From Ignavibacteriales bacterium CG12_big_fil_rev_8_21_14_0_65_30_8 (GTDB lineage Bacteria; Bacteroidota; Ignavibacteria; Ignavibacteriales; Ignavibacteriaceae), in assembly GCA_002783525.1 (NCBI GenBank), contig PFGS01000128.1, forward strand, positions 1 to 8,254: a stretch of DNA of 8,254 nt. The letters run 5' to 3'. This document shows positions 1-6,273 of the stretch, in pieces. The notes beneath the pieces are model-generated. The model was not told the origin of the DNA and did no database searches. It saw nothing but the letters and a program-made list of their open reading frames with translations. The translations under genes and the position numbers were made by a program. The first letter of the stretch is position 1, and each line of letters begins with the position of its first letter.

Positions 1-1116
1 TTGAATAGCTGCACCGATTGCAACTACTTCATCAGGATTTACACCTTTATGAGGTTCTCTTCCAAATAGGTCTTTAACTAATTCCTGAACCATTGGTATT
101 CTAGTTGAACCACCGACCAAAATAACTTCATTTATATCTGATTGTGAAATACCTGCATCTTTAATTGCGGTTTCACAAGGAATTTTTGTTCTTTTAACTA
201 GATCATCAATTAATTGTTCAAATTTAGATCTTGAAAGATTTAAATTTAAATGTTTTGGACCTTCTTGAGTTGCAGTAACAAATGGTAAATTTATATCTGT
301 TGTAGCTGATGAAGATAATTCTATTTTAGCTTTTTCAGCAGCTTCTTTTAATCTCTGCAAAGCCATAGGATCGTTTCTTAAATCAATACCATCAGATTTT
401 TTAAATTCATCTGCTATCCAATCAACAACTCTTTGATCAAAATCGTCTCCCCCTAAATGTCCGTCACCATTAGTTGATTTTACTTCAAAAACACCATCAC
501 CTAATTGTAATATTGAAATATCAAATGTTCCACCACCCAAGTCATAAACAGCAACTGTATGGTCAGAAGTTTTTTTGTCCAAACCATAAGCAAGAGCAGC
601 TGCAGTCGGTTCATTTATAATTCTCTTTACTGTTAATCCGGCAATTTCACCGGCATCTTTAGTTGCTTGTCTTTGTGAATCATTAAAATATGCCGGAACA
701 GTTATTACTGCTTCAGTAACTTCTTGTCCTAAATATTCTTCAGCAGTTTTCTTCATTTTCTGTAAAGTCATCGCACTTATTTCCGGCGGTGAATAAACTC
801 TGTCACCAATTTTAATTCTTGCAGTATTGTTATCACCGGTAACAACTTCATAAGGAACCTTAGTCATCTCATCAGTTACTTCATTTATGAATCTTCCCAT
901 AAATCTTTTTACAGAAAAAACCGTATTCTTTGGATTAGTAACAGCTTGCCTTTTAGCCGGTTGACCTACTAGTCTTTCGCCGTTCTTTGCAAAAGCAACA
1001 ACTGAAGGAGTTGTCCTTCCACCCTCGGAATTTGGTATTACAACCGGGTCATTTCCTTCCATTACAGATACACATGAATTTGTAGTTCCTAAATCTATTC
1101 CTATTATTTTTCCCAT
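1..1116 (-). CDS. dnaK: Molecular chaperone DnaK (Hsp70), N-terminal 372 residues, cut by left edge
   Basis: DnaK is the ATP-driven cytosolic Hsp70 chaperone that works with DnaJ and GrpE. I translated this reading frame by hand. It opens with MGKIIGIDLGTTNSCV (phosphate-1 loop, residues 7-13) and contains the catalytic lysine in SVKRF (K70), ITVPAYFND (138-146), NEPTAAALAYG (168-178), the phosphate-2 loop DLGGGTFD (192-199), LGGDDFD, and LVGGSTRIP (333-341). It leaves the window at GAAIQ, the end of the nucleotide-binding domain. The interdomain linker, substrate-binding domain and lid lie beyond the left edge. A loop segment around residues 73-105, missing in Gram-positive DnaK, is present. 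The ATG at 1116-1114 is fixed by homology to the DnaK N-terminus and by an AGGAG 9 bases upstream. Nothing suggests damage. The next gene, birA, is divergent. Confidence 0.98.
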   Translation of the reverse strand, partial: MGKIIGIDLGTTNSCVSVMEGNDPVVIPNSEGGRTTPSVVAFAKNGERLVGQPAKRQAVTNPKNTVFSVKRFMGRFINEVTDEMTKVPYEVVTGDNNTARIKIGDRVYSPPEISAMTLQKMKKTAEEYLGQEVTEAVITVPAYFNDSQRQATKDAGEIAGLTVKRIINEPTAAALAYGLDKKTSDHTVAVYDLGGGTFDISILQLGDGVFEVKSTNGDGHLGGDDFDQRVVDWIADEFKKSDGIDLRNDPMALQRLKEAAEKAKIELSSSATTDINLPFVTATQEGPKHLNLNLSRSKFEQLIDDLVKRTKIPCETAIKDAGISQSDINEVILVGGSTRIPMVQELVKDLFGREPHKGVNPDEVVAIGAAIQ

Positions 1117-1125
1117 TATTTTTCT

Positions 1126-1130
1126 CTCCT
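1126..1130 (-). promoter_or_regulatory. Ribosome binding site of dnaK
   Basis: The minus strand reads AGGAG here, 9 bases before the dnaK ATG. It is the strongest Shine-Dalgarno match in the window. Most other genes here have none that I can see. Confidence 0.75.
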
Positions 1131-1136
1131 TTACTT

Positions 1137-1159
1137 AAATGAGCATCTTTGCTCTATTT
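1137..1159 (-). promoter_or_regulatory. Hairpin in the dnaK 5' leader
   Basis: GAGCA-TCTT-TGCTC (1141-1154) is a perfect 5-bp stem with a 4-base loop. Beyond it, AAAT (1137-1140) can pair with ATTT (1156-1159) across a single unpaired T, giving a 9-bp stem with one bulge. It lies about 20 bases upstream of the dnaK ATG and just upstream of its AGGAG. It could act as an RNA structure that affects ribosome access or mRNA stability, or as a DNA operator. It is not the HrcA-bound CIRCE element (TTAGCACTC-N9-GAGTGCTAA). The structure is visible; any function is inference. Confidence 0.4.
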
Positions 1160-1237
1160 ATATTTTATTTTTATTTGATTTATTTTATTTACATTTCAAG
1201 TTGGAATAATTAGAGTATTATTTTAGTTGCAATTACA

Positions 1238-1267
1238 ATTATAATGCCAATGCTAATTATATGTTAA
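1238..1267 (-). promoter_or_regulatory. Possible sigma70-type promoter for dnaK
   Basis: On the minus strand, TTAACA (1267-1262) is followed after 18 bases by a perfect TATAAT (1243-1238). This would start transcription near 1231 and give a dnaK leader of roughly 115 bases that includes the hairpin. The support is limited: the DNA is very AT-rich, so such matches arise by chance, and many Bacteroidota use a different consensus (TTTG / TAnnTTTG). I saw no good TAnnTTTG match for dnaK. Confidence 0.3.
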
Positions 1268-1294
1268 CTACTTATAAAATAATGAGTTAGTTAA
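1264..1294. repeat. Inverted repeat TTAACTA-N17-TAGTTAA
   Basis: TTAACTA at 1264-1270 is matched by its exact reverse complement TAGTTAA at 1288-1294, with a 17-base spacer. The left arm overlaps the -35 part of the possible dnaK promoter. The arm-to-arm distance of 24 bases (a little over two helical turns) would suit a dimeric regulator, but arms of 7 AT-rich bases can occur by chance in this composition. Confidence 0.3.
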
Positions 1295-1341
1295 TATTTA
1301 GATATATGAATTTTTGACAACTTTTATGGCATATACGTCTA

Positions 1342-1383
1342 TTTGTCACAATGTTGAATAATATGTCATAATTGTTGACATAT
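1342..1383. repeat. Tandem imperfect dyad sites upstream of birA
   Basis: Two similar blocks lie head to tail: TTTGTCACAATGTTGAATA (from 1342) and TATGTCATAATTGTTGACATA (from 1362). Their TGTCA cores are 20 bases apart and their TTGA cores 21 bases apart. The second block is a perfect palindrome, ATATGTCA-N7-TGACATAT (1361-1383); the first is a degenerate version. A further TTGACAA lies at 1314-1320. The right block ends about 35 bases before the birA ATG, where a repressor site or -35 element (TTGACA, 1375-1380) would sit. I see no convincing -10 at 17 bases, so I favour an operator reading. The regulator is unknown. Confidence 0.4.
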
Positions 1384-1418
1384 TAACGAAATTTTAACAA
1401 AAGTAAAAAAAAGTAAGT

Positions 1419-2192
1419 ATGTTTGATTTCAATCTTTTTGATATAAAGTTAGAGACTTCTTTACTGGGAAGAAATTTTATTTATTTAGTTGAAATTGCTT
1501 CAACTAATACATTTATTCTTGATAAAAAAAATAAAATTATTAAAGACGGCTCTTTAGTTTTAGCTGAAAAACAAACCAAAGGAAAAGGAAGAAGAAATAG
1601 GGTATGGTATAGTGAAAAGGGACTAAATTTAAATTTTTCAATTTTAATTACAGATAAAAAATTATTATCTAAAAATTTAAATATTCTTAATTTAGGTGTA
1701 TCGCTTGTAATTGCTAACTCAATAGAAAATTTATATTCAGTACAAACAAATGTAAAATGGCCAAATGATGTACTTATAAATAATAAAAAAGTTGCTGGTA
1801 TTTTACTTGAAACAAATTCACAAGGAAATTCAATTGAAAAATTGATTATTGGAATTGGAGTAAATGTAAATCAAACATCTTTTATGGGTGAGTTTAATCT
1901 TGAACCAACATCAATAAAGCTGATAACAAAAAATAATATTGAAAGAGAAAAACTTCTTGCAGAAATTCTTAATAATTTAGAATACATTTTTCAAAAGATA
2001 AGATCAAATCCAAATAGTGTTTTAACTGATTGGGTCAATAAATGTAATTCAATTGGAAAACGAATTGATGTAAATCAAGATGGAAAAGTCTTAACAGGTG
2101 TATTTGAAGGTCTTGAAGAAAACGGGTTTTTATTATTAAAAGTAAAAGACAAATTAAATAAAATTTATTTTGGGGATATAAACGTAGAATAG
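1419..2192 (+). CDS. birA: Biotin--[acetyl-CoA-carboxylase] ligase, short form without DNA-binding domain
   Basis: BirA activates biotin with ATP to biotinyl-AMP and transfers it to the lysine of a biotin carrier domain, chiefly that of acetyl-CoA carboxylase. The 257-residue product shows STN (28-30), the biotinyl-AMP loop KGKGRRNRVW (54-63; family consensus GRGRRGRxW), the catalytic KWPNDVLINNKKVAGILLE (113-131) with the essential lysine, and IGIGVNVNQ (144-152), followed by a small C-terminal SH3-like domain. There is no N-terminal winged helix, so it should be a plain ligase and not a self-acting biotin repressor. The loop carries R59-N60 where many homologues have R-G. The ATG at 1419 has only a weak A-rich upstream region. 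It heads a plus-strand unit with coaX 2 bases downstream, and the dyad sites upstream are candidates for its control. Confidence 0.95.
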   Translation: MFDFNLFDIKLETSLLGRNFIYLVEIASTNTFILDKKNKIIKDGSLVLAEKQTKGKGRRNRVWYSEKGLNLNFSILITDKKLLSKNLNILNLGVSLVIANSIENLYSVQTNVKWPNDVLINNKKVAGILLETNSQGNSIEKLIIGIGVNVNQTSFMGEFNLEPTSIKLITKNNIEREKLLAEILNNLEYIFQKIRSNPNSVLTDWVNKCNSIGKRIDVNQDGKVLTGVFEGLEENGFLLLKVKDKLNKIYFGDINVE

Positions 2193-2194
2193 GT

Positions 2195-2953
2195 ATGTTT
2201 TTAGCAATTGACATAGGCAATACTAAAATTAAATCAGCATTGTTTGACGGTGATGAGTTAAAAAATTATTTCACGGAAGATAATATTGATGAATTGATCA
2301 ATTCACTTCAGAATAAAAGTTTTGATAAAGCAGCAATATCTTCTGTTGTACCTAATAAGACTTTTCAAATAGAAAAATATTTAAAAGATAAACTGAAAAT
2401 CCCCGTTCTTATCATAAATAATAATTCTAAATTCAACTTGGAATTAGATTATAACTCTATAGACACATTGGGAATTGACAGACTTTGTTCATTAGAAGGT
2501 GCACTATATGTTTATAAAAAGTCGGAAAGAATCTTTGAATTAGGAGAAGGAACGTTTCTAGTTACAATTGATTGCGGAACAGCGACAACTGTGAATATTG
2601 TTAAAAGTCCAAATAAATTTATTGGAGGTATGATAGCTCCGGGTATTGATACTATGATAAACAGCCTTAATAAAAATACTGCGCAACTTCCTGTAATCGA
2701 TAAAAATGAACTTTCTTGGGATATCGGTAATGATACAGAATCTTCCTTAGCAAGCGGAGTTGTAAATTCAGCTGTCGGTTTAATTGAAAGAGTGCATAAA
2801 ATATTAAAAGATGATTATGGTGCAGCTAAAATTATAACTTTTTTAACCGGAGGGAATGCTAATATTTTATCAGATTTTTTAAGTATTGAGTACCAAGTTG
2901 AAAGAGCTTTGGTGTTAATAGGTATTAAAGAAATTTATAAATTAAATAATTAA
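2195..2953 (+). CDS. coaX: Type III pantothenate kinase
   Basis: CoaX phosphorylates pantothenate with ATP, the first step from pantothenate to coenzyme A, in the cytosol. It belongs to the ASKHA fold. The type III enzyme differs from CoaA in being insensitive to CoA feedback and needing a monovalent cation (family knowledge). At 252 residues it is of usual length. Visible motifs are the phosphate-1 loop AIDIGNTKIK (4-13), the pantothenate/dimer motif LGIDRL (92-97; commonly GADR, here isoleucine), the phosphate-2 loop TIDCGTATTVNIV (124-136), GGMIAPGIDTM (144-154), ASGVVNSAVGLIE (186-198) and the adenosine loop FLTGGNA (216-222). The ATG lies 2 bases after the birA stop without a clear Shine-Dalgarno sequence, which implies translational coupling. 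The birA-coaX pairing recurs in many bacteria. The small zinc-ribbon gene follows 9 bases later. Confidence 0.96.
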   Translation: MFLAIDIGNTKIKSALFDGDELKNYFTEDNIDELINSLQNKSFDKAAISSVVPNKTFQIEKYLKDKLKIPVLIINNNSKFNLELDYNSIDTLGIDRLCSLEGALYVYKKSERIFELGEGTFLVTIDCGTATTVNIVKSPNKFIGGMIAPGIDTMINSLNKNTAQLPVIDKNELSWDIGNDTESSLASGVVNSAVGLIERVHKILKDDYGAAKIITFLTGGNANILSDFLSIEYQVERALVLIGIKEIYKLNN

Positions 2954-2957
2954 GGAA
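2952..2957 (+). promoter_or_regulatory. Ribosome binding site that decides the start of the small zinc-ribbon gene
   Basis: AAGGAA lies 5 bases before the ATG at 2963. A TTG at 2960 is in frame immediately before it but would sit only 2 bases from the purine-rich site. The ATG is therefore the better start. Confidence 0.6.
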
Positions 2958-2962
2958 TCTTG

Positions 2963-3163
2963 ATGAACAAAGAACAAAATACTAATAATTGCTTAAACTG
3001 TAACTCTTCTGAAAATGATATTCCACTTATAAAATTAACATACTCTAAACAACCTGCTTACATTTGTTCGCATTGTCTTCCGTTATTGATTCATCACCCT
3101 GAACAATTAATTGGTAAGCTTAAAGGTGCAGAAAATATTCCGGCTGCTAATACGGATGAATGA
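2963..3163 (+). CDS. Small four-cysteine zinc-ribbon-like protein, function unknown
   Basis: This 66-residue protein has two CxxC knuckles: CLNC (10-13) and CSHC (35-38), separated by 21 residues, followed by a hydrophobic, histidine-containing stretch (LPLLIHHPEQLIGKL, 39-53) and a polar tail. The layout CxxC-N...YIC-xx-C-L resembles the N-terminal zinc-binding domain of ClpX (CSFCGK...YICDECV), but no AAA+ ATPase follows, so it is a free-standing zinc finger. One zinc bound by four cysteines is expected. The resemblance is my reading of the sequence, not a search result. It has a good Shine-Dalgarno sequence and follows coaX by 9 bases, so it is probably co-transcribed with birA and coaX. 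The function is unknown; an adaptor or partner-binding domain is one possibility. It converges with panC. Confidence 0.8.
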   Translation: MNKEQNTNNCLNCNSSENDIPLIKLTYSKQPAYICSHCLPLLIHHPEQLIGKLKGAENIPAANTDE

Positions 3164-3180
3164 AGAAGTAAGTTAAAATA

Positions 3181-4044
3181 TTAAATACTAACAAACTTAT
3201 TATCTATCAACCTGGTCTTACCAATTTTGCAAGCAACTAAAATATAATAACTTCTTCCCTTTTCAATTGTGTCTATAATTGTGAAACTATCAGCCTCAAC
3301 AATACTCACATAATTTAAATCAGAACTTTCAACTGAGTTTATCTTTTTTTTCATCTCGTTTAAAATATTTGTGGTATTCTTTTCACCATTTTTAATCAGT
3401 TCATCTGCAATAGATAAGGATCTACTTAAGACCAAAGCATCTTTTCTTTCCTTTTCGTTTAGATAAACATTTCTTGAGCTCATAGCCAGTCCGTCATTTT
3501 CTCTAACAATCGGACTAACATTAATTTTTATATCATATTTTAGATCTTTAACCATTTGATTTATTACAGCAGCTTGTTGAGCATCTTTTTGTCCAAAGTA
3601 AGCATTATCAGGATTTATACAATTAAAAAGCATTGCTACAACTGTAGTTACACCCTTAAAGTGAGTAGGACGAAATTCACCTTCAAGAATTTTTGAAATT
3701 TTATTTACTTCAACAAAGGTTTGAAAATCGTTTGGATAAAAATCTTCTGTGTTTGGAAAGAATAAATAATCTACTTCTGCATTAATTAAAAGTGATTTAT
3801 CCTTTTCTAAATCCCTTGGATACGAAGCAAGATCTTCTGTAGGTGAAAATTGAGTGGGATTTACAAAAATAGAAACAATAGTTACATCATTATTTTTTTT
3901 AGCTTCTTTAATAAGAGAAATGTGACCATCGTGAAGGAAACCCATTGTAGGAACAAATCCAATGGACTTCCCTTCTTTCCTAATTTTATTTGTTAAAGAA
4001 TGGATTTCATCTATTGATGAAATAGTGATTAGCTCTTGATGCAT
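3181..4044 (-). CDS. panC: Pantoate--beta-alanine ligase (pantothenate synthetase)
   Basis: PanC joins pantoate and beta-alanine through a pantoyl-adenylate intermediate, using ATP, to make pantothenate. It belongs to the cytidylyltransferase/class I tRNA synthetase-like superfamily. The 287-residue length is normal. Motifs: FVPTMGFLHDGH (30-41, the HIGH-like ATP site), SIFVNPTQF (58-66), LEGEFRPTHFKGVTTVV (120-136), YFGQKDAQQ (149-157, pantoate and ATP contacts) and IVRENDGLAMSSRN (179-192, with MSSRN as the KMSKS counterpart). All key residues appear intact. Its ATG overlaps the accD stop as TGATG, sharing one base, so translation is probably coupled to accD. It is the last gene of the minus-strand operon; its product is the substrate of CoaX, encoded by the converging unit only about 240 bases away. 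No terminator hairpin is evident in the 17 bases between it and the convergent gene. Confidence 0.97.
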   Translation of the reverse strand: MHQELITISSIDEIHSLTNKIRKEGKSIGFVPTMGFLHDGHISLIKEAKKNNDVTIVSIFVNPTQFSPTEDLASYPRDLEKDKSLLINAEVDYLFFPNTEDFYPNDFQTFVEVNKISKILEGEFRPTHFKGVTTVVAMLFNCINPDNAYFGQKDAQQAAVINQMVKDLKYDIKINVSPIVRENDGLAMSSRNVYLNEKERKDALVLSRSLSIADELIKNGEKNTTNILNEMKKKINSVESSDLNYVSIVEADSFTIIDTIEKGRSYYILVACKIGKTRLIDNKFVSI

Positions 4045-4883
4045 CAGTTAAGAAGATTTAACACATTTGAAATAGTTTCTTTTAATTCTTTTCTGTGAGC
4101 AATAATATCAACAAAACCTTGTTCTAATAAAAATTCTGATCTTTGGAATCCCTTTGGTAAATCTTTACCAATGGTCTGTTTAATAACTCTGGGCCCGGCA
4201 AATCCAATTAGCGCTTTAGGTTCTGCAATATGAATATCTCCAAGCATAGCATAACTTGCTGTTGTTCCGCCGGTAGTTGGATCTGTTAATACTGATATGA
4301 ATGGTACTTTTTCATCTGCAAGTCTTACAAGTCTGGAACTTGTTTTTGCTAGCTGCATAAGTGAGTAACAGCCTTCCATCATTCTTGCACCACCGCTGGC
4401 AGACAATATAATTAATGGTATTTTATTTTTATAAGCTTTGTCAATAACCCTTGCAATTTTCTCGCCTACAACAGAACCCATGCTGCCGCCAATAAATTTA
4501 AAATCCATACAACCAAAAGCAACTGACCTACCATTAATTTTTCCGGTTCCGGTAATTACAGCATCATTAAGTCCGGTTTTTTTAATTGTTTCTTTTACTC
4601 TATCTTTATATTTTTTTGTATCTTCAAAACCTAAAGGATCAGCAGATTTCATTTTTTTATCCATTTCTTTAAATGAATTTTTATCCAAAAGAATATTTTT
4701 ATATTCTTTACTTCCAATTCTAAAATGATAATTACATTTTGGACAGGTCCAAAGATTTTCTGCTAAATGCTTTGTATGAACTATTTCTCCACAGTCCGGA
4801 CATTTTTCCCACAAACCATCGGGTAAATCTTTTTTTTGTGAATCCGGAGATATATTTTGTTTAGATCTTCTGAACCAAGACAT
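4044..4883 (-). CDS. accD: Acetyl-CoA carboxylase carboxyltransferase subunit beta
   Basis: AccD and AccA form the carboxyltransferase that moves CO2 from carboxybiotin to acetyl-CoA to make malonyl-CoA, the first committed step of fatty acid synthesis. The 279-residue product has the N-terminal four-cysteine zinc ribbon (CPDC 28-31 and CPKC 47-50) and then the crotonase-like fold: GGSMGSVVGEK (132-142), SASGGARMMEG (161-171, glycine-rich acyl-CoA oxyanion region; M169 where Q is frequent), LTDPTTGGTTASYAM (199-213) and AEPKALIGFAGPRVI (220-234). Length and motifs are those of a full subunit. The start lies 3 bases after the upstream DUF1573 gene's stop. Its stop overlaps the panC ATG by one base. 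No accA is in the window. BirA encoded nearby would biotinylate the carrier protein of the same enzyme. Confidence 0.97.
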   Translation of the reverse strand: MSWFRRSKQNISPDSQKKDLPDGLWEKCPDCGEIVHTKHLAENLWTCPKCNYHFRIGSKEYKNILLDKNSFKEMDKKMKSADPLGFEDTKKYKDRVKETIKKTGLNDAVITGTGKINGRSVAFGCMDFKFIGGSMGSVVGEKIARVIDKAYKNKIPLIILSASGGARMMEGCYSLMQLAKTSSRLVRLADEKVPFISVLTDPTTGGTTASYAMLGDIHIAEPKALIGFAGPRVIKQTIGKDLPKGFQRSEFLLEQGFVDIIAHRKELKETISNVLNLLN

Positions 4884-4886
4884 TGT

Positions 4887-5606
4887 TTACTCTACTACAT
4901 CTGCATAAATATTTAAATATGTTTTAGGATGAACAGGATCGTTAGATATAACTCTAACCGATCTTCTCAATTTGCCCGATTGAGTTGTTGAATCGAATTC
5001 AACTTTTATAACACCTTTAGCACCAGGCGGTATTTCATTACTGCTCATTATTGCTGCAGTACACCCACAAGTAGATTTTAAATTTTGAATTTTTAAAGAT
5101 TTTTTACCTTTATTAATAAATTTAAATTCAAAAGATTTTATTTCTCCTTTTTTAACTACACCAAAATTATGAGTCATTACAGGAAAATATATTTCTGGTA
5201 CATTGGCATCTGTTTCTACTTTTAATTCTTTTACTTTTACAAATGCTTTTACAGTAAGCTGAAATCTTGGCTTATTTCTAGCATTAGAAGTAAGTGTAAC
5301 AAACTCCATTTGATCTCTTTCCCTAATATCTGGATTATACTGGATATACAACTCAGCAGAATCTTGTGGAGCAATTACCCTTTTAAATAATCTTGTTTGC
5401 ACACTTAATGATGATACAAGTACTTCACCGATTCTTAAAGTATCATTCCCTTTGTTGTAAATTTCAAATTTTGAATAGACATGTGAATTCTGTTCGATTT
5501 TTCCAAAATCTATTGTTAAATAATCAAAACTGATCTCTGCATATTTTTCTTGTGCAAATATTGAAATAACGGAAATTAAAAGAACTAATAATATTTTTTT
5601 TATCAT
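4887..5606 (-). CDS. Secreted protein with two DUF1573 (Ig-like) domains
   Basis: A 239-residue exported protein of unknown function. Residues 1-18 form a Sec signal peptide (MIKK, hydrophobic core to residue 17, likely cleavage after IFA), so it should act in the periplasm or at the outer membrane. The mature part is an internal duplication. Repeat 1, about 31-124, begins TIDFGKIEQN and has EIYNKGNDTLRI. Repeat 2, about 145-238, begins THNFGVVKKG and has KFINKGKKSLKI, then STCGCTAA (C180, C182), IPPGAKGVIKVEF and the closing VISNDPVHP. The CGC motif is typical of DUF1573, which is abundant in Bacteroidota, but repeat 1 lacks it. The fold is predicted to be an Ig-like/ASH beta-sandwich; the role is unknown. 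It lies 1 base after tsaB and 3 bases before accD, within the operon. The ATG at 5606 fits the signal peptide. Confidence 0.88.
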   Translation of the reverse strand: MIKKILLVLLISVISIFAQEKYAEISFDYLTIDFGKIEQNSHVYSKFEIYNKGNDTLRIGEVLVSSLSVQTRLFKRVIAPQDSAELYIQYNPDIRERDQMEFVTLTSNARNKPRFQLTVKAFVKVKELKVETDANVPEIYFPVMTHNFGVVKKGEIKSFEFKFINKGKKSLKIQNLKSTCGCTAAIMSSNEIPPGAKGVIKVEFDSTTQSGKLRRSVRVISNDPVHPKTYLNIYADVVE

Positions 5607-5607
5607 T

Positions 5608-6273
5608 TTACTTTTTTACTATAAAATTTTTTAAATAATTGGGTTCTAAAAAATCATAATCTTTTGTTTTAGTATTCTCTCCAAATAATTTACTCCATTT
5701 TGCAACATAAAATGCATCCGCAGAACCTAAATTAACAATAATATTATTAACAAATTGATTTTCAGGAGAAGTAATATTTGTAATTATTGGTTCATTTTCA
5801 ATCTTATTAATTAAATTATCAATTTTTATAACCTCTAATGGTAAAATTGTTTCGATTGAATTCAAAGAAGTTCTAATTTTGCTAAAATATACCTCATCAG
5901 TATTAACTCTTTCTGCAATAATAATTTCAGTTTTTTTATCAAAATATTTTGATAACTGCAGTGCAATGGCTTCGAACGTAGGAACAGGTACAATTGATAA
6001 ATTCCCGCCCATTGCAATTCCTTTTGCAGCAGAAAGTCCAATCCTCAATCCGGTAAAAGAGCCAGGCCCGATAGAAACTGCAACTTCTCCGATATCTTTA
6101 ATTTTTGTATTAGCAGTTTTCAAAACATATTCAATTGAAGAAAATATTTTCTCAGAATGCGAATTTTTTAAATTAATATTCGATTCAAAATATTTATCAT
6201 CAGAAAAATACAGACACACTCCACATTTTTTCTCTGATGTTTCTACGGCTAAAATCGGTTTACTTTCACTCAT
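5608..6273 (-). CDS. tsaB: tRNA t6A biosynthesis protein TsaB
   Basis: TsaB (YeaZ) is the catalytically inactive ASKHA-fold partner of TsaD. With TsaE it supports transfer of threonylcarbamoyl to A37 of ANN-decoding tRNAs. With the start chosen here it has 221 residues, a normal length. It opens with ILAVETS (7-13), has NSHSE (37-41) and the family signature SIGPGSFTGLRIGLSAAKGIA (67-87). The C-terminal half is divergent, as is usual. I chose the ATG at 6273 because ILAVETS normally lies within about 10 residues of the start, and because it gives an 8-base overlap with the tsaE stop (ATGAGTGA). A TTG at 6288 would add MNLKN; it has an AGGA upstream but too close. The gene is flanked by tsaE upstream and the DUF1573 gene 1 base downstream. 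tsaD and tsaC are not in the window. Confidence 0.93.
   Translation of the reverse strand: MSESKPILAVETSEKKCGVCLYFSDDKYFESNINLKNSHSEKIFSSIEYVLKTANTKIKDIGEVAVSIGPGSFTGLRIGLSAAKGIAMGGNLSIVPVPTFEAIALQLSKYFDKKTEIIIAERVNTDEVYFSKIRTSLNSIETILPLEVIKIDNLINKIENEPIITNITSPENQFVNNIIVNLGSADAFYVAKWSKLFGENTKTKDYDFLEPNYLKNFIVKK

Larger units (their letters stand above)
1117..1418. other. Divergent dnaK/birA intergenic region
   Basis: This is a 302-base gene-free stretch and the only long intergenic region in the window; it must hold the start signals for both dnaK (left) and birA (right). From the dnaK side it contains the AGGAG site, the leader hairpin, an A-rich (minus strand) low-complexity leader at about 1155-1196, a possible TTAACA/TATAAT promoter for dnaK, a 7-bp inverted repeat around that promoter, and a cluster of TGACA/TGTCA half-sites at 1314-1383 ending about 35 bases before birA. 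I find no CIRCE element, tRNA, convincing small ORF or intrinsic terminator. On the minus strand a CTTGAAA (1200-1194) resembles a heat-shock sigma -35 element, but no matching CCCAT-type -10 follows it. Confidence 0.8.

Noticed and set aside
1194..1200. CTTGAAA on the minus strand as a heat-shock sigma -35 element for dnaK
   Set aside because: No CCCAT-like -10 follows at a suitable distance, nor a good TATAAT-like one.
1323..1360. Tiny plus-strand ORF from the ATG near 1327
   Set aside because: It has only 11 codons, no ribosome site, and overlaps the dyad cluster.
1375..1403. TTGACA at 1375-1380 as the -35 of a standard birA promoter
   Set aside because: The hexamer 17 bases downstream (CAAAAG) does not resemble a -10, and the TTGACA is better explained as an arm of the palindrome.
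2035..2220. Minus-strand open frame of 61 codons
   Set aside because: It lies antisense to the end of birA and the start of coaX, has a leucine/isoleucine-rich composition expected from AT-rich antisense, and shows no recognisable motif.
3164..3180. Bidirectional terminator between the zinc-ribbon gene and panC
   Set aside because: The 17 bases are AT-rich without a stable stem; no hairpin with a T-run can be drawn.
4438..4728. Plus-strand open frame of 96 codons
   Set aside because: It is antisense to accD, which has all its motifs; the hydrophobic look is a by-product of the antisense frame.
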